Part shown: positions 25,708-35,509 of the stretch, piece after piece
Layout of the letters: each line of letters opens with the position of its first letter
Numbering within the stretch: position 1 is the stretch's first letter
Origin: Paenalicyclobacillus ferrooxydans
GTDB taxonomy: Bacteria; Bacillota; Bacilli; Alicyclobacillales; Alicyclobacillaceae
Length of the DNA: 64,000 nucleotides
Assembly: GCF_001399675.1 (NCBI RefSeq)
Contig: NZ_LJCO01000045.1
Span: 82,112-146,111 of the forward strand
Reading direction: 5' to 3'
Translations under genes and position numbers: made by a program
Notes under the pieces: generated by a model
What the model saw: only the letters and a program-made list of their open reading frames with translations
The model's database searches: none
What the model was told of the DNA's origin: nothing

Positions 25708-27521
25708 AGTTGCCAAACCTTCACAACGCAGTCATCGGTTGATCTTCCGTCAGATATAAATTGTCCAGTATCGTCTTGGGGATTGCGAATCACCCGTATC
25801 AGGTTCGAGAACAAGTAATTGGTCCTGTCGATACATTCGACATACGATAAGACTAAACTAGCGAGACTCTCGCACCGCTCATAGTCTCCTTTGATCCCTG
25901 GCCTCTTGGTCTTCAGCCGCTGCAGTATTGAGTCTAGCTCTGCGTCGCAATCGAGAAAGTTTGCAGCCGACGTTGTAGCCTCAGAACTTGTTGCAATGAT
26001 GTCACCGATAACGTCCTCAATTGTCCATTTATACGCCCATTGTAAGACCAATTTAGGTGGGTTCTGTAGTCCAACCAATTCATCTACATATGTATCTCCA
26101 GCCTCATCTCCATCGACAAGAACCACCACGTCCGAGCGAACATTCGAGATAACTTGATATGTGTCAGACACAGCAGCATCATGCGTAGGAACTACGCCGA
26201 CAAGGCAACCGAAATCCCCGTCTTGTTCAGAACCCATGGCCCACCCCTCCTGAATCTCTGCGAAGAACGCCAGGAGTTTGAACCATTCAAAATCAGTTCG
26301 ACCTTCGGGAATGAGCACGAATTCATTCATGAGTGCTGCAACGAAGTCTTCACGATTATCACGAAGTAACTTACGAATACTGTTTTTGGCTGTCTGGTCA
26401 AGGGGTTTCTCGAGCAAGGGCCGAGCGTGTAATTGTCCATCTACGTTCTCTACAAATCGAATTTTGGTTGGCTGGTACGACGCCGCTACATGAGGCGAAT
26501 GACTTGTGATTATACTTTGCTGTGTGACGGCCTGTGCTCTATAGACTAGGCGCCGTTGAACACCAGGGGAGAGATGAAGCTCCGGCTGTTCAATAGCGAG
26601 TGTGAAATTCTGACCTGAATTAGCACGCATTCTTCCGAATTCAAGTAACAACATAAAAATCTGTAGAGACAAAAGTCCGGTCCCTTGACGTGCAGCGGGT
26701 AGAACGGCCCCGGAATGTGTCTCATAGTGCGGTACTATGGCACTCAGCAACGATTCGCTATCAGTTCCGGTCAACCTCAATTTCAAATCTGGCGACCTTG
26801 GCAAAAGCCTTGCAAATTCGGCACGTATGTGCGAAAAAACTTCTGAAAAGGTCCCTTCCGCATCAAGGGGAGTGGACGGATTGCGAAGAATATCACGTTC
26901 GGCCATTATAGCGTTAGCCGGAATTCCACCTGATGAAGCGACGAGTCTTCGAAACAATTCTGATCCGAAGGAAATGACCCTATCCCACGTTCTCGAAACT
27001 GGAACAATGAACAAACCAAAATCCGAGAGCAAGCGAGCCGAAACTCGAGTAACCGCATCTTCGTCAAACGGGTCTGTCATTTCGTCATCATCATGGAAAT
27101 ATCGGATAAATTCTACCGACAAGCTGTCATGATCAAATCGTGCTGCAAAGCCAAGTTGGGCACATAATAACAGGTTGTCATCTGCCTCAGCCAATACTTC
27201 ACCTGTATCGGAATTAAACCATTTTGGTACAGCCCGTCCCATACGAAACCATTCAGAGTGGTAGTTGGGGTCATTCCTGTCAAACCCTGTAACGGTAGCA
27301 ATAATGCGTATTCGATCCGCCGGGGCGGGACTACTACCGAAAAAGTCATGTTCCGTCAATTGACGAACCATTCTATCCCGGCCGAGCACCATCGATAAGG
27401 CATCCAAGATCGTTGATTTTCCACTGTTGTTGGTTCCAATGATCACGTTGTGGTCATCAAACAATACAGTCCCGTTCAGAATGCCTCGGAAATTTTGGAT
27501 TTGCAGCTTGGAAACTTGCAA
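25704..27521 (-). CDS. OLD-family ATPase-TOPRIM nuclease, GajA-like
   Basis: 605 residues from TTG 27521, where the family's usual first strand begins (LQVSKLQIQNFRGI) and GGGG lies eight bases upstream; a TTG at 27632 would add 37 residues without homology. ABC-type ATPase: Walker A GTNNSGKST at 29-37, signature region and LAIEQPELHLSPGVQRRL, then SIITSHSPHVAA. C-terminal TOPRIM: NEFVLIPEGRTDFEWFKLL supplies the glutamate and VVVLVDGDEAGD the DxD. Class 2 OLD proteins with a following UvrD gene are anti-phage nucleases (Gabija). It would nick or cut phage DNA when nucleotide pools fall. Confidence 0.8.
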   Translation of the reverse strand: MQVSKLQIQNFRGILNGTVLFDDHNVIIGTNNSGKSTILDALSMVLGRDRMVRQLTEHDFFGSSPAPADRIRIIATVTGFDRNDPNYHSEWFRMGRAVPKWFNSDTGEVLAEADDNLLLCAQLGFAARFDHDSLSVEFIRYFHDDDEMTDPFDEDAVTRVSARLLSDFGLFIVPVSRTWDRVISFGSELFRRLVASSGGIPANAIMAERDILRNPSTPLDAEGTFSEVFSHIRAEFARLLPRSPDLKLRLTGTDSESLLSAIVPHYETHSGAVLPAARQGTGLLSLQIFMLLLEFGRMRANSGQNFTLAIEQPELHLSPGVQRRLVYRAQAVTQQSIITSHSPHVAASYQPTKIRFVENVDGQLHARPLLEKPLDQTAKNSIRKLLRDNREDFVAALMNEFVLIPEGRTDFEWFKLLAFFAEIQEGWAMGSEQDGDFGCLVGVVPTHDAAVSDTYQVISNVRSDVVVLVDGDEAGDTYVDELVGLQNPPKLVLQWAYKWTIEDVIGDIIATSSEATTSAANFLDCDAELDSILQRLKTKRPGIKGDYERCESLASLVLSYVECIDRTNYLFSNLIRVIRNPQDDTGQFISDGRSTDDCVVKVWQL

Positions 27522-27787
27522 AATATCTGCCCCATTTCCTATAGGACCAATCAATGGATGCAGTGGATATACTCGGGGATAGTATGTTGGTCCAGTTTTT
27601 TGTGTTGCATGCGCCGAGCAGCTAAAAGCCAACTTTGAAGATTACCAAATATGCCCACATATGCCCGCTTGAGGCTTCTGAACAAACGCTTCTGAAAGGT
27701 CGTGTGAACCGATATCAAACTCGTTTGGAGTAAGTTCAGACCCGATACCTGAGCCTGCAGTCTTGGGTGTTACGACTTTGTTGAAGG

Positions 27788-29086
27788 TTATGTGACCCTA
27801 TCCAGAACTCTGAATAGTGCCGATGCAAGTCCCAGCCACTCCTTTGCTTCTTGTCTGTTCATTTCGTCAAGCCTATGAGCCATTGGATTTCTGACAGCCA
27901 TCACCGAGCCACTATATAGAAACATGAATCCAGTCTGTTCACTCGGATCGTCTGAAACTCTGATCGTTGGATTTTGAGCTGAGAAAACAGTTTGCATCAG
28001 TTTACTGCCATCGAGAGCTTTCACTCTGGAATCTGTTTTAACTCGTTGAATCAGTTCGATAAATGTGTCTAAGACAGCTTGACGAAAGTGCCCATGACTA
28101 AACAGATCCCCAGCCCTATGTTGAACAGTAGGGTGCAGTTCGTCCAATTCTCCTTCTGATACGCCAGCAACCAACTCCGTATGATTGAGCACATTTCCCT
28201 CACTTGAGGCAGTGTCTTTATCTCGTTCAACAAACACCACGCCATCTGTGAGGTTGAACGGTGATGATTGATTAGAAATAAAACGTTCGTCAACAATCTC
28301 TGTATCCTGCATTAAAATGACACTCAAGTCACGTGGCAGTTCCTTGTACTCTATTCCGGCGCTTTTGGCCACTAAAGCAGGCACGCTTTCAACCCAATCA
28401 GGGCTTGTCCCATTAAGTTTGATATCACACGTATCGAGGGCATTGCCATCTAGCTCTACCGCAATCCGCTTATCATCTACGTCTACGTTAATTCCAACAA
28501 ACCGTCCACGTGTGTCTTCTATGACTACTTCGATACTGGAATCAATCCGTTGCGTGGAGTCCGGGGCATTGTACCCTCGGAGATAATATATCTGCGCCTG
28601 TATTTTCGTTCGAAAATACGACAAGTTTTTTGCTCCAAGTGGCATGTGAAGCTCATTGCCATCTTGGTTCTTCATTGGAACTTGGTACAAATGATAGGGG
28701 AATGGCAACTTCCGATATGAGTACACCTGTCCACTGTTTATGTGGTTATAATCAATCTGCCTGCACTGTACCTTCGTTTGTTGAGTGTCTATTGGCTGGA
28801 GCTCTGGAAACTCGACCAAGGAAATGTCGGCTCCACGATTGATCAGGCTGAGCAGTGTTTGAAGTCTCTCAGCGTCCACCGCCACATGAATGAACAACAC
28901 GCTGCCATAGTCGTACGTCTTCGGTTTGCCTAATTTGTCTTCCGTTATTGATCTAGCAAAGAAATGCACCAACTCGAAAACACCTGAGTCTGGCGTGCGG
29001 TTTACCTCCAGACAAAGTTTATACTGGGGGTACGTTCGGATTCGATCTATTAGGGTCGGAAAAGCTTCCTCGAAGGTCTTATACAC
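27788..29086 (-). CDS. Ymh-family (TIGR02391-type) protein linked to the type I system
   Basis: 432 residues from a GTG preceded by GAGAGTG. The C-terminal 120 residues (HPTVQHRAGDLFSHGHFRQAVLDTFIELIQRVK...GFMFLYSGSVMAVRNPMAHR) are the Ymh domain found beside restriction systems; RNPMAHR resembles the HEPN RX4-6H motif. The N-terminal 300 residues are beta-rich and unrecognised. It lies 86 bases downstream of hsdR in the same direction. I infer an accessory or a second, RNA-directed effector that acts if restriction fails. Confidence 0.65.
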   Translation of the reverse strand: MYKTFEEAFPTLIDRIRTYPQYKLCLEVNRTPDSGVFELVHFFARSITEDKLGKPKTYDYGSVLFIHVAVDAERLQTLLSLINRGADISLVEFPELQPIDTQQTKVQCRQIDYNHINSGQVYSYRKLPFPYHLYQVPMKNQDGNELHMPLGAKNLSYFRTKIQAQIYYLRGYNAPDSTQRIDSSIEVVIEDTRGRFVGINVDVDDKRIAVELDGNALDTCDIKLNGTSPDWVESVPALVAKSAGIEYKELPRDLSVILMQDTEIVDERFISNQSSPFNLTDGVVFVERDKDTASSEGNVLNHTELVAGVSEGELDELHPTVQHRAGDLFSHGHFRQAVLDTFIELIQRVKTDSRVKALDGSKLMQTVFSAQNPTIRVSDDPSEQTGFMFLYSGSVMAVRNPMAHRLDEMNRQEAKEWLGLASALFRVLDRVT

Positions 29087-29172
29087 TGCGGATCACTCTC
29101 TTCTTGGACGTGCTACCCAGACGTGCAAACCATGTAAACCTTGGTTTCGAGAGCGTAGTATGAATATACATC

Positions 29173-32100
29173 TCACGCATCCAGCGGCCAGTTCTTGTAC
29201 TGCTCCTTGGCTTGTTCGACGATTGCTTTCGTCAAGAAGCTAAGTTGCTCTGCGCTGACCCTGGCGTCCAACAGCACTTTTTTCACAGACAAAGTAACCG
29301 AAGACATCACGTTCTGCCGATGTGGCGATGTCCAATCCGGCTGGAATTTCGTCTTCATGGCCCTTACGACCTTGTGTATCAGATCGGCGATGAACTCATT
29401 CGAGAAGGCATCAGACCTCATTTGTGAAATCACATTGTAAAATGCCACTTCCTCCTCCGACAGTCCTAAGTTCTCTCGTAGCTTTGTTTCCTCTTCCAAC
29501 CGTTTCTTCAGCTCTATCATCGCCTGCAGCACGTCTGCAGCTTGGATGACACGAGTGTGGTAGTCTCGAATCGTTTTCTCCAGCAGCTCCTTGAGAGTCT
29601 GGGACATCGCATGGTTTTGCCGGAACACGACTGCTATCTTGTCTTCCAGTAGTTTTTGTAGGAGTTTGAGCCGCAGATCGACATGTTTCTTCTTCTCCAG
29701 TCCCGCAAGAAAGGCGTCATCCAAGATGCTCAAGTCTGGTCGTTCTAGGCCTGCCACTTTGAATAGATCAATGGCTTCCCGAGCAGCCAGGCTTTCATCA
29801 ACAAGGCTCTTCAGTTGTTCCTCCAGAGGCTTCTTGCCTGTTCCAGGCCTCGGGCCTTCATTGCCGCCGGATAACTTTCGAATCTGGACTTTTAGAATCT
29901 CGTACAGTAGAACCTCATTAGCGAAGGGAATTACCTGGTCCAAATGTCGAACCAACTGATGGGCCTTTTCCAAACGTAGTTGTGCCTTGAGGAAGTCTTC
30001 CTGCTTCTCGCCAAACAGTTCATTCACCCGGTTGGCAATCCAGTCATCCCGCTCTACCTTCGGAAGCCCTCGCCAATCTGTAACATCCATACCCGTGGGG
30101 AAGAATGCTCTCACTTCTGTCAGAGCTGTCGTGAACAATTCCACCGCCCGATCAATTTCAAAAGCCGGCTTCCCTCGTCCGCCGCCTCCAGTGTATCGCT
30201 TGGTTGCTTCTTTCAACGCATCTGCAATTCCAATGAAGTCGACTACGATGCCACCCGCCTTGTTTGGAAACACACGGTTGACCCGAGCAATGGCTTGCAT
30301 CAAGTTATGACCCTTCATCGGTTTATCCACATACAAAATTGATACCGGAGGGGCATCAAATCCCGTCAGCCACATATCCCGGACAATAACAAACTTGAGT
30401 GGGTGATCGGGATCCTTGAGATTTGCTTTGACCTCTTCCTTTTCCTCGTTGGTTTTGATGTGTGCGTATTGGCTCCCGGATTGGACCTCTCTCCACGCTT
30501 TCGGATCCTTCGACACATCACCTATCATGATGACCTCAACTTGTGGGCATCCCGATACTTTGCGCAGCTCATCGTACAGTGCAACGCAAATCTCTCGACT
30601 CATACAGACAATCATGGCCTTGTCCTGCGGTGACGCCTTCTCGGAAAAGTGCTCTATGATATCTTTGGCCAGTGTTTCGAGACGCCGCTGCGTCCCGACA
30701 ACCCTCTCAAGGGCGGCCCACTTCGCACGATTGCGGTCGATCTCGCTCCCGGATTCCGCACTCTGTATGATTGCTTGATAGTCTTCGTCAATGTTGGTAT
30801 TTTGGAGGTCAAGGGGAATGAGCCTGGGTTCATAGTAAATCGGGACCGTTGCGTGATCCTCAACGGATTGGAGCATGTCGTACGTGTGAATGATGTTTCC
30901 GAAGACCCCCTCGGTGTCCCGGTCCGCAAAGGAAATCGGAGTACCTGTGAAACCGATAAACGACGCATTCGGCAAGGCTGTTTTCAAATGTCCGGCAAAA
31001 CCATCATCTTGGTACTGCGTGCGGTGCGCTTCGTCTGCGATCACGATGACGTTTCTTCGTTCAGACAGGACTGGATGCCTGGACTCCGATTCCTTCAATC
31101 GGAACTTCTCGATGGTGGAAAACACAATTTGTCCCGATTCATTCTTTAGAAACTGTCGCAGTTCTTCCGCTGAACTAGCCTGGTGAACATGGCCGACAAG
31201 CGATTTCCCAGCAACAAACGTCTTATAAAGCTGCTCGTCCAAATCAGCTCGATCTACTTGCACCACGATGGTGGGATTCCCCAGTTCGGGGTGGCGAGAA
31301 AGTATCCCGGAAAAGAACAACATGGATATGGATTTTCCGCTGCCCTGCGTATGCCAGATGACTCCGATTTTCCGGTCGCCATCAGGACGTGTTGCTCGAA
31401 TTGCCTCTTGGACAGCAAATCGGACGCCGAAGAATTGATGGTACTTGGCACCGATTTTGATAGTTTTCCGGCCATCGTCCATGAACACGATAAAATCGTG
31501 GATGTAGGCCAGAAGCCGATCTTTTGGAAACAGGCCCTCAATCATCGTTCGCATCGAATTGGCGATGTTGTTGTCTACCGTGCGACCATCAATTGATTTC
31601 CAAGCTGCGAAGTATTCCAAAGATGCGCCAGGCATCCCATGATAAGTTTGGCCCCCGTCCGAAACCACACAGAAGGCTGTGTAATTGAACAACTGTGAGA
31701 TGTCCGTCATGTAGTTCGTGATTTGAGTGTAGGCATCCTCAACCGTGGCCGCTTCCTTGTACGGGCTCTTCAGTTCGAAAATCACGAGTGGTATTCCGTT
31801 CACATACACAATCATATCTGGGCGGCGGGCCATTCGTCCTTGAATAGGAAGCTGATTCACAATCACAAAATCATTCGACTCAGGATGTTCCCAATCTACC
31901 GGCGTCACGTGGGTATATTCAGTGCTTCCATTCACTTCATGGGCGAAATCGATTCCTTTGACAAGCACCTCGTGAAAACGCTGATTCCGCTGGTAAAGCG
32001 TCAGTCCGTCCACAGTAGTCAGCTGAGAGGCTACATCGGATGTGGGGAGACCGGGATATCTCTGTGACAGGAACTTATGTAATCGATCCAAAAGAACAAC

Positions 32101-32214
32101 CTCAGACAGGTCCGTTCGAGTGTATATTTCATGGGCAGGCAAGTGCTCATAGCCAAGGATCTTGAGACGTTCAATTGTCGTTTCCTCAAAATCAGACTCA
32201 TACAGCTTAGCCAT
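29173..32214 (-). CDS. hsdR: Type I restriction enzyme, R subunit
   Basis: 1013 residues. N-terminal PD-(D/E)XK nuclease: RPDMIVYVNGIPLVIFELKS with D133, E147 and K149. Then a superfamily 2 motor: TQGSGKS (289-295), DEAH at 394-397, GFTGTPI, and in the second RecA domain a DMWLTGFDAPPVSILYVDKPMKGHNLMQAIARVNR motif VI. The C-terminal helical part contacts the methylase. It translocates DNA with ATP and cleaves when blocked. Starts 14 bases after hsdS, with GGGGATGG. Full length, with no sign of damage. Confidence 0.95.
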   Translation of the reverse strand: MAKLYESDFEETTIERLKILGYEHLPAHEIYTRTDLSEVVLLDRLHKFLSQRYPGLPTSDVASQLTTVDGLTLYQRNQRFHEVLVKGIDFAHEVNGSTEYTHVTPVDWEHPESNDFVIVNQLPIQGRMARRPDMIVYVNGIPLVIFELKSPYKEAATVEDAYTQITNYMTDISQLFNYTAFCVVSDGGQTYHGMPGASLEYFAAWKSIDGRTVDNNIANSMRTMIEGLFPKDRLLAYIHDFIVFMDDGRKTIKIGAKYHQFFGVRFAVQEAIRATRPDGDRKIGVIWHTQGSGKSISMLFFSGILSRHPELGNPTIVVQVDRADLDEQLYKTFVAGKSLVGHVHQASSAEELRQFLKNESGQIVFSTIEKFRLKESESRHPVLSERRNVIVIADEAHRTQYQDDGFAGHLKTALPNASFIGFTGTPISFADRDTEGVFGNIIHTYDMLQSVEDHATVPIYYEPRLIPLDLQNTNIDEDYQAIIQSAESGSEIDRNRAKWAALERVVGTQRRLETLAKDIIEHFSEKASPQDKAMIVCMSREICVALYDELRKVSGCPQVEVIMIGDVSKDPKAWREVQSGSQYAHIKTNEEKEEVKANLKDPDHPLKFVIVRDMWLTGFDAPPVSILYVDKPMKGHNLMQAIARVNRVFPNKAGGIVVDFIGIADALKEATKRYTGGGGRGKPAFEIDRAVELFTTALTEVRAFFPTGMDVTDWRGLPKVERDDWIANRVNELFGEKQEDFLKAQLRLEKAHQLVRHLDQVIPFANEVLLYEILKVQIRKLSGGNEGPRPGTGKKPLEEQLKSLVDESLAAREAIDLFKVAGLERPDLSILDDAFLAGLEKKKHVDLRLKLLQKLLEDKIAVVFRQNHAMSQTLKELLEKTIRDYHTRVIQAADVLQAMIELKKRLEEETKLRENLGLSEEEVAFYNVISQMRSDAFSNEFIADLIHKVVRAMKTKFQPDWTSPHRQNVMSSVTLSVKKVLLDARVSAEQLSFLTKAIVEQAKEQYKNWPLDA

Positions 32215-32228
32215 GAGCTACCATCCCC

Positions 32229-33455
32229 TTAAATTATTGCCTCATCGGTATTCAGATAAATTTCACCAGATAACAGACGAGGTAAGAGATTGCCTCGAAT
32301 GTCATATAGATAACGATTCTCAATTGTATTACTGCGAATCTGCTGAAACCACTCCTTGGTAATCTCCGCAAACCGTATCATTGCCTCGTGGTCAGGTGCC
32401 GGGATTTCAAATTGCAGAAGGGCGCCGACTTGGGCTCGTTGTCTGCCTGAGGTGCCAACCATGCTTTTTATCGCATAGTCCTTGAAGTTCGGGAACCTTG
32501 CCGTGCAGTAAACGAATGCTGGGCAAGCGCTAGATTTGGCACGCAACACCAAAAACTCCGTCGAGCCAAAGGCAATCCCATCTTCCTCCAAAAAATCCAC
32601 GTAGGCTGTCTTACCGTTTTCAAGACAGGGCGTAATCCTCGCAAACAGAGTATCACCATTTTGGAATTTTGAGCCTGATGTAAACTGTTTCATCACCACA
32701 TCAGCGTCCTGCACACTGAGTGAATTTGTCGACACGGCCTTCATATCGACAAAGGGAATCTCGTATCCCTTTTTCATCGAGATCTTTGGGTTGATTTCAA
32801 TTAACTCAGCCAGAGGGACTCGTTCGGGCGATTCTGTATCGATAAACCAGTGTTTGTACGCCGTCATTGCCATGTGTTCGAGCGTTTCATTCATACGGCG
32901 GTTGAGATCGATTTTGTCGTCAATAACTGCCAAAACAGACGATATCTGTTCTTGTATTTGTATTGGGGGAAGCACGACGGGAAGCTTTTGTTGGTCAGTG
33001 ATACTTAAATAAGCCCGAGTCGAACCACTTCCAGCCCAAGCACTCAATACTGCCTGGAATTTTGATGACTGGAAGTAATACATGAGGTAACTCGGATTCA
33101 GTTGGTTCGTATCCTTCACTCTGTAGTACGTCACCTGCGGGGTTAGCACGGCATATGGAGTATCCAACCCCTGAAGTAAAGCAGTTCGTCCAAGCGTTCC
33201 TTTATGAGTGAGCAATACGTCTCCGTTTTTTGCAAAACCTTTTCTTAAAGCCATAGCCTGTTGTTCACTTATACGTGCGCAACTGTCTAAGTCCACCCTG
33301 TCGTGCTTGATGTCAGACGCCATTAAAAATGGTACTCCGAACTCAACAAAGTCACTGCTTTTTGGATGTATTTCTCCGTGATTTCCATCTAATGGTCGTT
33401 CAATTATGCCGCTCTCTACTAACTCTTCTACAGTCGCTACGTTCCATTTAGCCAT
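32229..33455 (-). CDS. hsdS: Type I specificity subunit HsdS
   Basis: 408 residues in the usual HsdS layout: target-recognition domain 1 (about 1-170), a central coiled-coil (IQIQEQISSVLAVIDDKIDLNRRMNETLEHMAMTAYKHWF), target-recognition domain 2 (about 215-370), and a second helix region. It determines the bipartite DNA site; the site cannot be read from sequence. The start codon overlaps the hsdM stop as TGATG. The adjoining region shows no inverted hsdS fragment, so I see no sign of phase-variable shuffling. Confidence 0.92.
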   Translation of the reverse strand: MAKWNVATVEELVESGIIERPLDGNHGEIHPKSSDFVEFGVPFLMASDIKHDRVDLDSCARISEQQAMALRKGFAKNGDVLLTHKGTLGRTALLQGLDTPYAVLTPQVTYYRVKDTNQLNPSYLMYYFQSSKFQAVLSAWAGSGSTRAYLSITDQQKLPVVLPPIQIQEQISSVLAVIDDKIDLNRRMNETLEHMAMTAYKHWFIDTESPERVPLAELIEINPKISMKKGYEIPFVDMKAVSTNSLSVQDADVVMKQFTSGSKFQNGDTLFARITPCLENGKTAYVDFLEEDGIAFGSTEFLVLRAKSSACPAFVYCTARFPNFKDYAIKSMVGTSGRQRAQVGALLQFEIPAPDHEAMIRFAEITKEWFQQIRSNTIENRYLYDIRGNLLPRLLSGEIYLNTDEAII

Positions 33456-35002
33456 CAGCGTAGGTTCTCCAAATTTCGAAGGAGTTGCTCTTGCAATTTG
33501 TTTGCCTGAGCATACTGTTCCTTCAGTCTCTGAGTTAATTCCGCCATTTTCACTTCGAATGGCTCGTCGTCCGCTTCCTTTAACTCTGTACCTACATAGA
33601 TGCCCGGTGTCAGCTTGAAGTCGTTGGCTTTGACATCTTCAAAGATGGCTACCTTACAGAAGCCCAGTACATCCTCATATTTGTCACCCGAACTACGGTA
33701 GGCATGATAGACCCGAGCTATTTCATCAATTTCTTCCTGGGTCAGCACCTTCTGTTTCCGACTGACCATGGTTCCCTTTTGACGAGCATCGATGAATAAG
33801 AACTCATTCTTTCTCGGACGAAAACCCTTCTCCCCATTCCGATTCTTACTAAAGAAAATCAGCGCACAAGGAATTCCAGTTGTAAAGAAGAGTCGGTCTG
33901 GCATTTGGACGATGCAATCAACGTACCCATCCTCGACTAAACGCTGCCGCACTTCCTTTTCTCCAGTGGTGTTAGTCGTCATCGCACCATTCGCCATCAC
34001 AAAGCCAGCGGTTCCTCCATCCTTCAGGTGAGACAGAAAGTGCTGCATCCACATATAATTGGCATTACTATCCGTTACTGGTCCAATCAAGCGTGGATCG
34101 TTGCGCTGGATTTTGTCCGCACCCCAGAGCTTCTGATTGAACGGCGGATTGGAGAGCACGTAGTCAGCTTGGAAGCCTTCAAACTGGTCGTTAAGCAGGG
34201 AATCTCCCATCCGAATCTCAGCATTGATTCCATGTAGCAGGACGTTCATCTTGCCGAGCCGGATTGTCGTCTCTATGTTCTCTTGGCCGTAGAATGACAG
34301 AGCCTGTTTTTGTGGGGTGTACTGCTCGCTCTGAATAAACATTCCGCCCGAACCGCATGCGGGATCGAATACCACCCCTGACATTGGCTCCAACATGGCC
34401 ACGAGTAGTTTGACAATACTGGATGGTGTAAAGAACTCCCCACCTCGATTTCCCTCGGAACTTGCAAAGTTGCCAATGAAGTATTCGTAAACCCGTCCCA
34501 GTACGTCAACGCTGGAGGAGTATTCTAGGTTGAACACATCACGAGAAAAGATATGTATGAGTTCTCCAAGATTTTCTGCTGGGAGATTTGATGCCTGATA
34601 GATGCGTGGGAGCACGCCCTCCAAGTCCTTGTTTTCTTCCTCGATCCGCTTCATTGCATTGTCGAGAATCTCTTTGATGTTCGGCTGCCTCGCATGCTCC
34701 ACGATGTAGCTCCAACTTGCCTCATCCGGTATAACGTACACCTGCTCAGAACGATACTGGTCCTCATCTGACATGATGATCTCCTGCATTGCTGAATCTT
34801 GCGTGTACCAGTCGCTCTTTGGATCACGAACCATCGACTCCAACTCTTTGCGCCGCTTCTCATATCGAAGCGAGAGGTAACGCAAAAAGATCAAAGGCAG
34901 AACGATATGTTTGTATTCTGCGGGTGCGATACTTCCTCGCATCCGATTGGCGGCTTCAAATAAGTCTTTGGTGTACTCAATGTCTGCTTGTACGTTTGCC
35001 AT
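33455..35002 (-). CDS. hsdM: Type I methyltransferase subunit HsdM
   Basis: 515 residues, ATG with GGAGG. N-terminal helical domain (about 1-160), then the adenine N6-methylase: FDPACGSGGMFIQSEQY is the SAM-binding motif I (about 221), SNPPFNQKLWGAD the catalytic NPPF (about 285). MPDRLFFTTGIPCALIFFSKNR follows, and a coiled-coil tail binds HsdS. First gene of hsdM-hsdS-hsdR, with the Ymh gene last. It should be expressed from a promoter in the 500-base gap upstream. Confidence 0.95.
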   Translation of the reverse strand: MANVQADIEYTKDLFEAANRMRGSIAPAEYKHIVLPLIFLRYLSLRYEKRRKELESMVRDPKSDWYTQDSAMQEIIMSDEDQYRSEQVYVIPDEASWSYIVEHARQPNIKEILDNAMKRIEEENKDLEGVLPRIYQASNLPAENLGELIHIFSRDVFNLEYSSSVDVLGRVYEYFIGNFASSEGNRGGEFFTPSSIVKLLVAMLEPMSGVVFDPACGSGGMFIQSEQYTPQKQALSFYGQENIETTIRLGKMNVLLHGINAEIRMGDSLLNDQFEGFQADYVLSNPPFNQKLWGADKIQRNDPRLIGPVTDSNANYMWMQHFLSHLKDGGTAGFVMANGAMTTNTTGEKEVRQRLVEDGYVDCIVQMPDRLFFTTGIPCALIFFSKNRNGEKGFRPRKNEFLFIDARQKGTMVSRKQKVLTQEEIDEIARVYHAYRSSGDKYEDVLGFCKVAIFEDVKANDFKLTPGIYVGTELKEADDEPFEVKMAELTQRLKEQYAQANKLQEQLLRNLENLR

Positions 35003-35509
35003 GATGATCCTCCACTCTTGCGCTTAACTCTTCATTCAGATGGAATATTCTCCAAGTTGGTGCAAAGATCCTGCACTTTGCTTCACGAGTGCTTGTTTGC
35101 GCCACAATTCACAGTACCGCAGATTTGATAACTTGTCTGCTAGGCTTGTATATCAGTTGTCTCTTGTGAGAGTCTCCCGACAGAGAGCTTCTTCGAAGTA
35201 TCAGTGTGACATGGAGTTCTCATCAGGCATCTCCTCTGCACATCAGGGATTCGTAGCATACGGATATCTTCTTTCTTATCTCCCCTACTCCTTGCCATTC
35301 ATCTCTTACAAAGCATACCGGAACGTGCAGTTTCAATGATCTATCGAACCTTGACCACAGCCCGGCAACTTGCAACCTATGAGACTTTTACGTTCTGTTC
35401 TTTATTACCCCTATTCCTTCACAGAGCTGTTCAAACTTTTTCGTGAAGCACTTGTATCTTGCCACAAAGACCCTGTACGCTCGCCCCCAATCAAAAAGGG
35501 GGTGTTGAC
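35003..35509. other. Divergent control region, hsd operon and primase gene
   Basis: About 500 bases with no coding frame I support (35040-35339 plus has no ribosome-binding site). It separates minus-strand hsdM from the plus-strand primase gene and must hold both promoters. The sequence is pyrimidine-rich (repeated TTCTTTCTTATCTCC-like runs near 35270-35300) but I found no clear operator. Confidence 0.35.
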
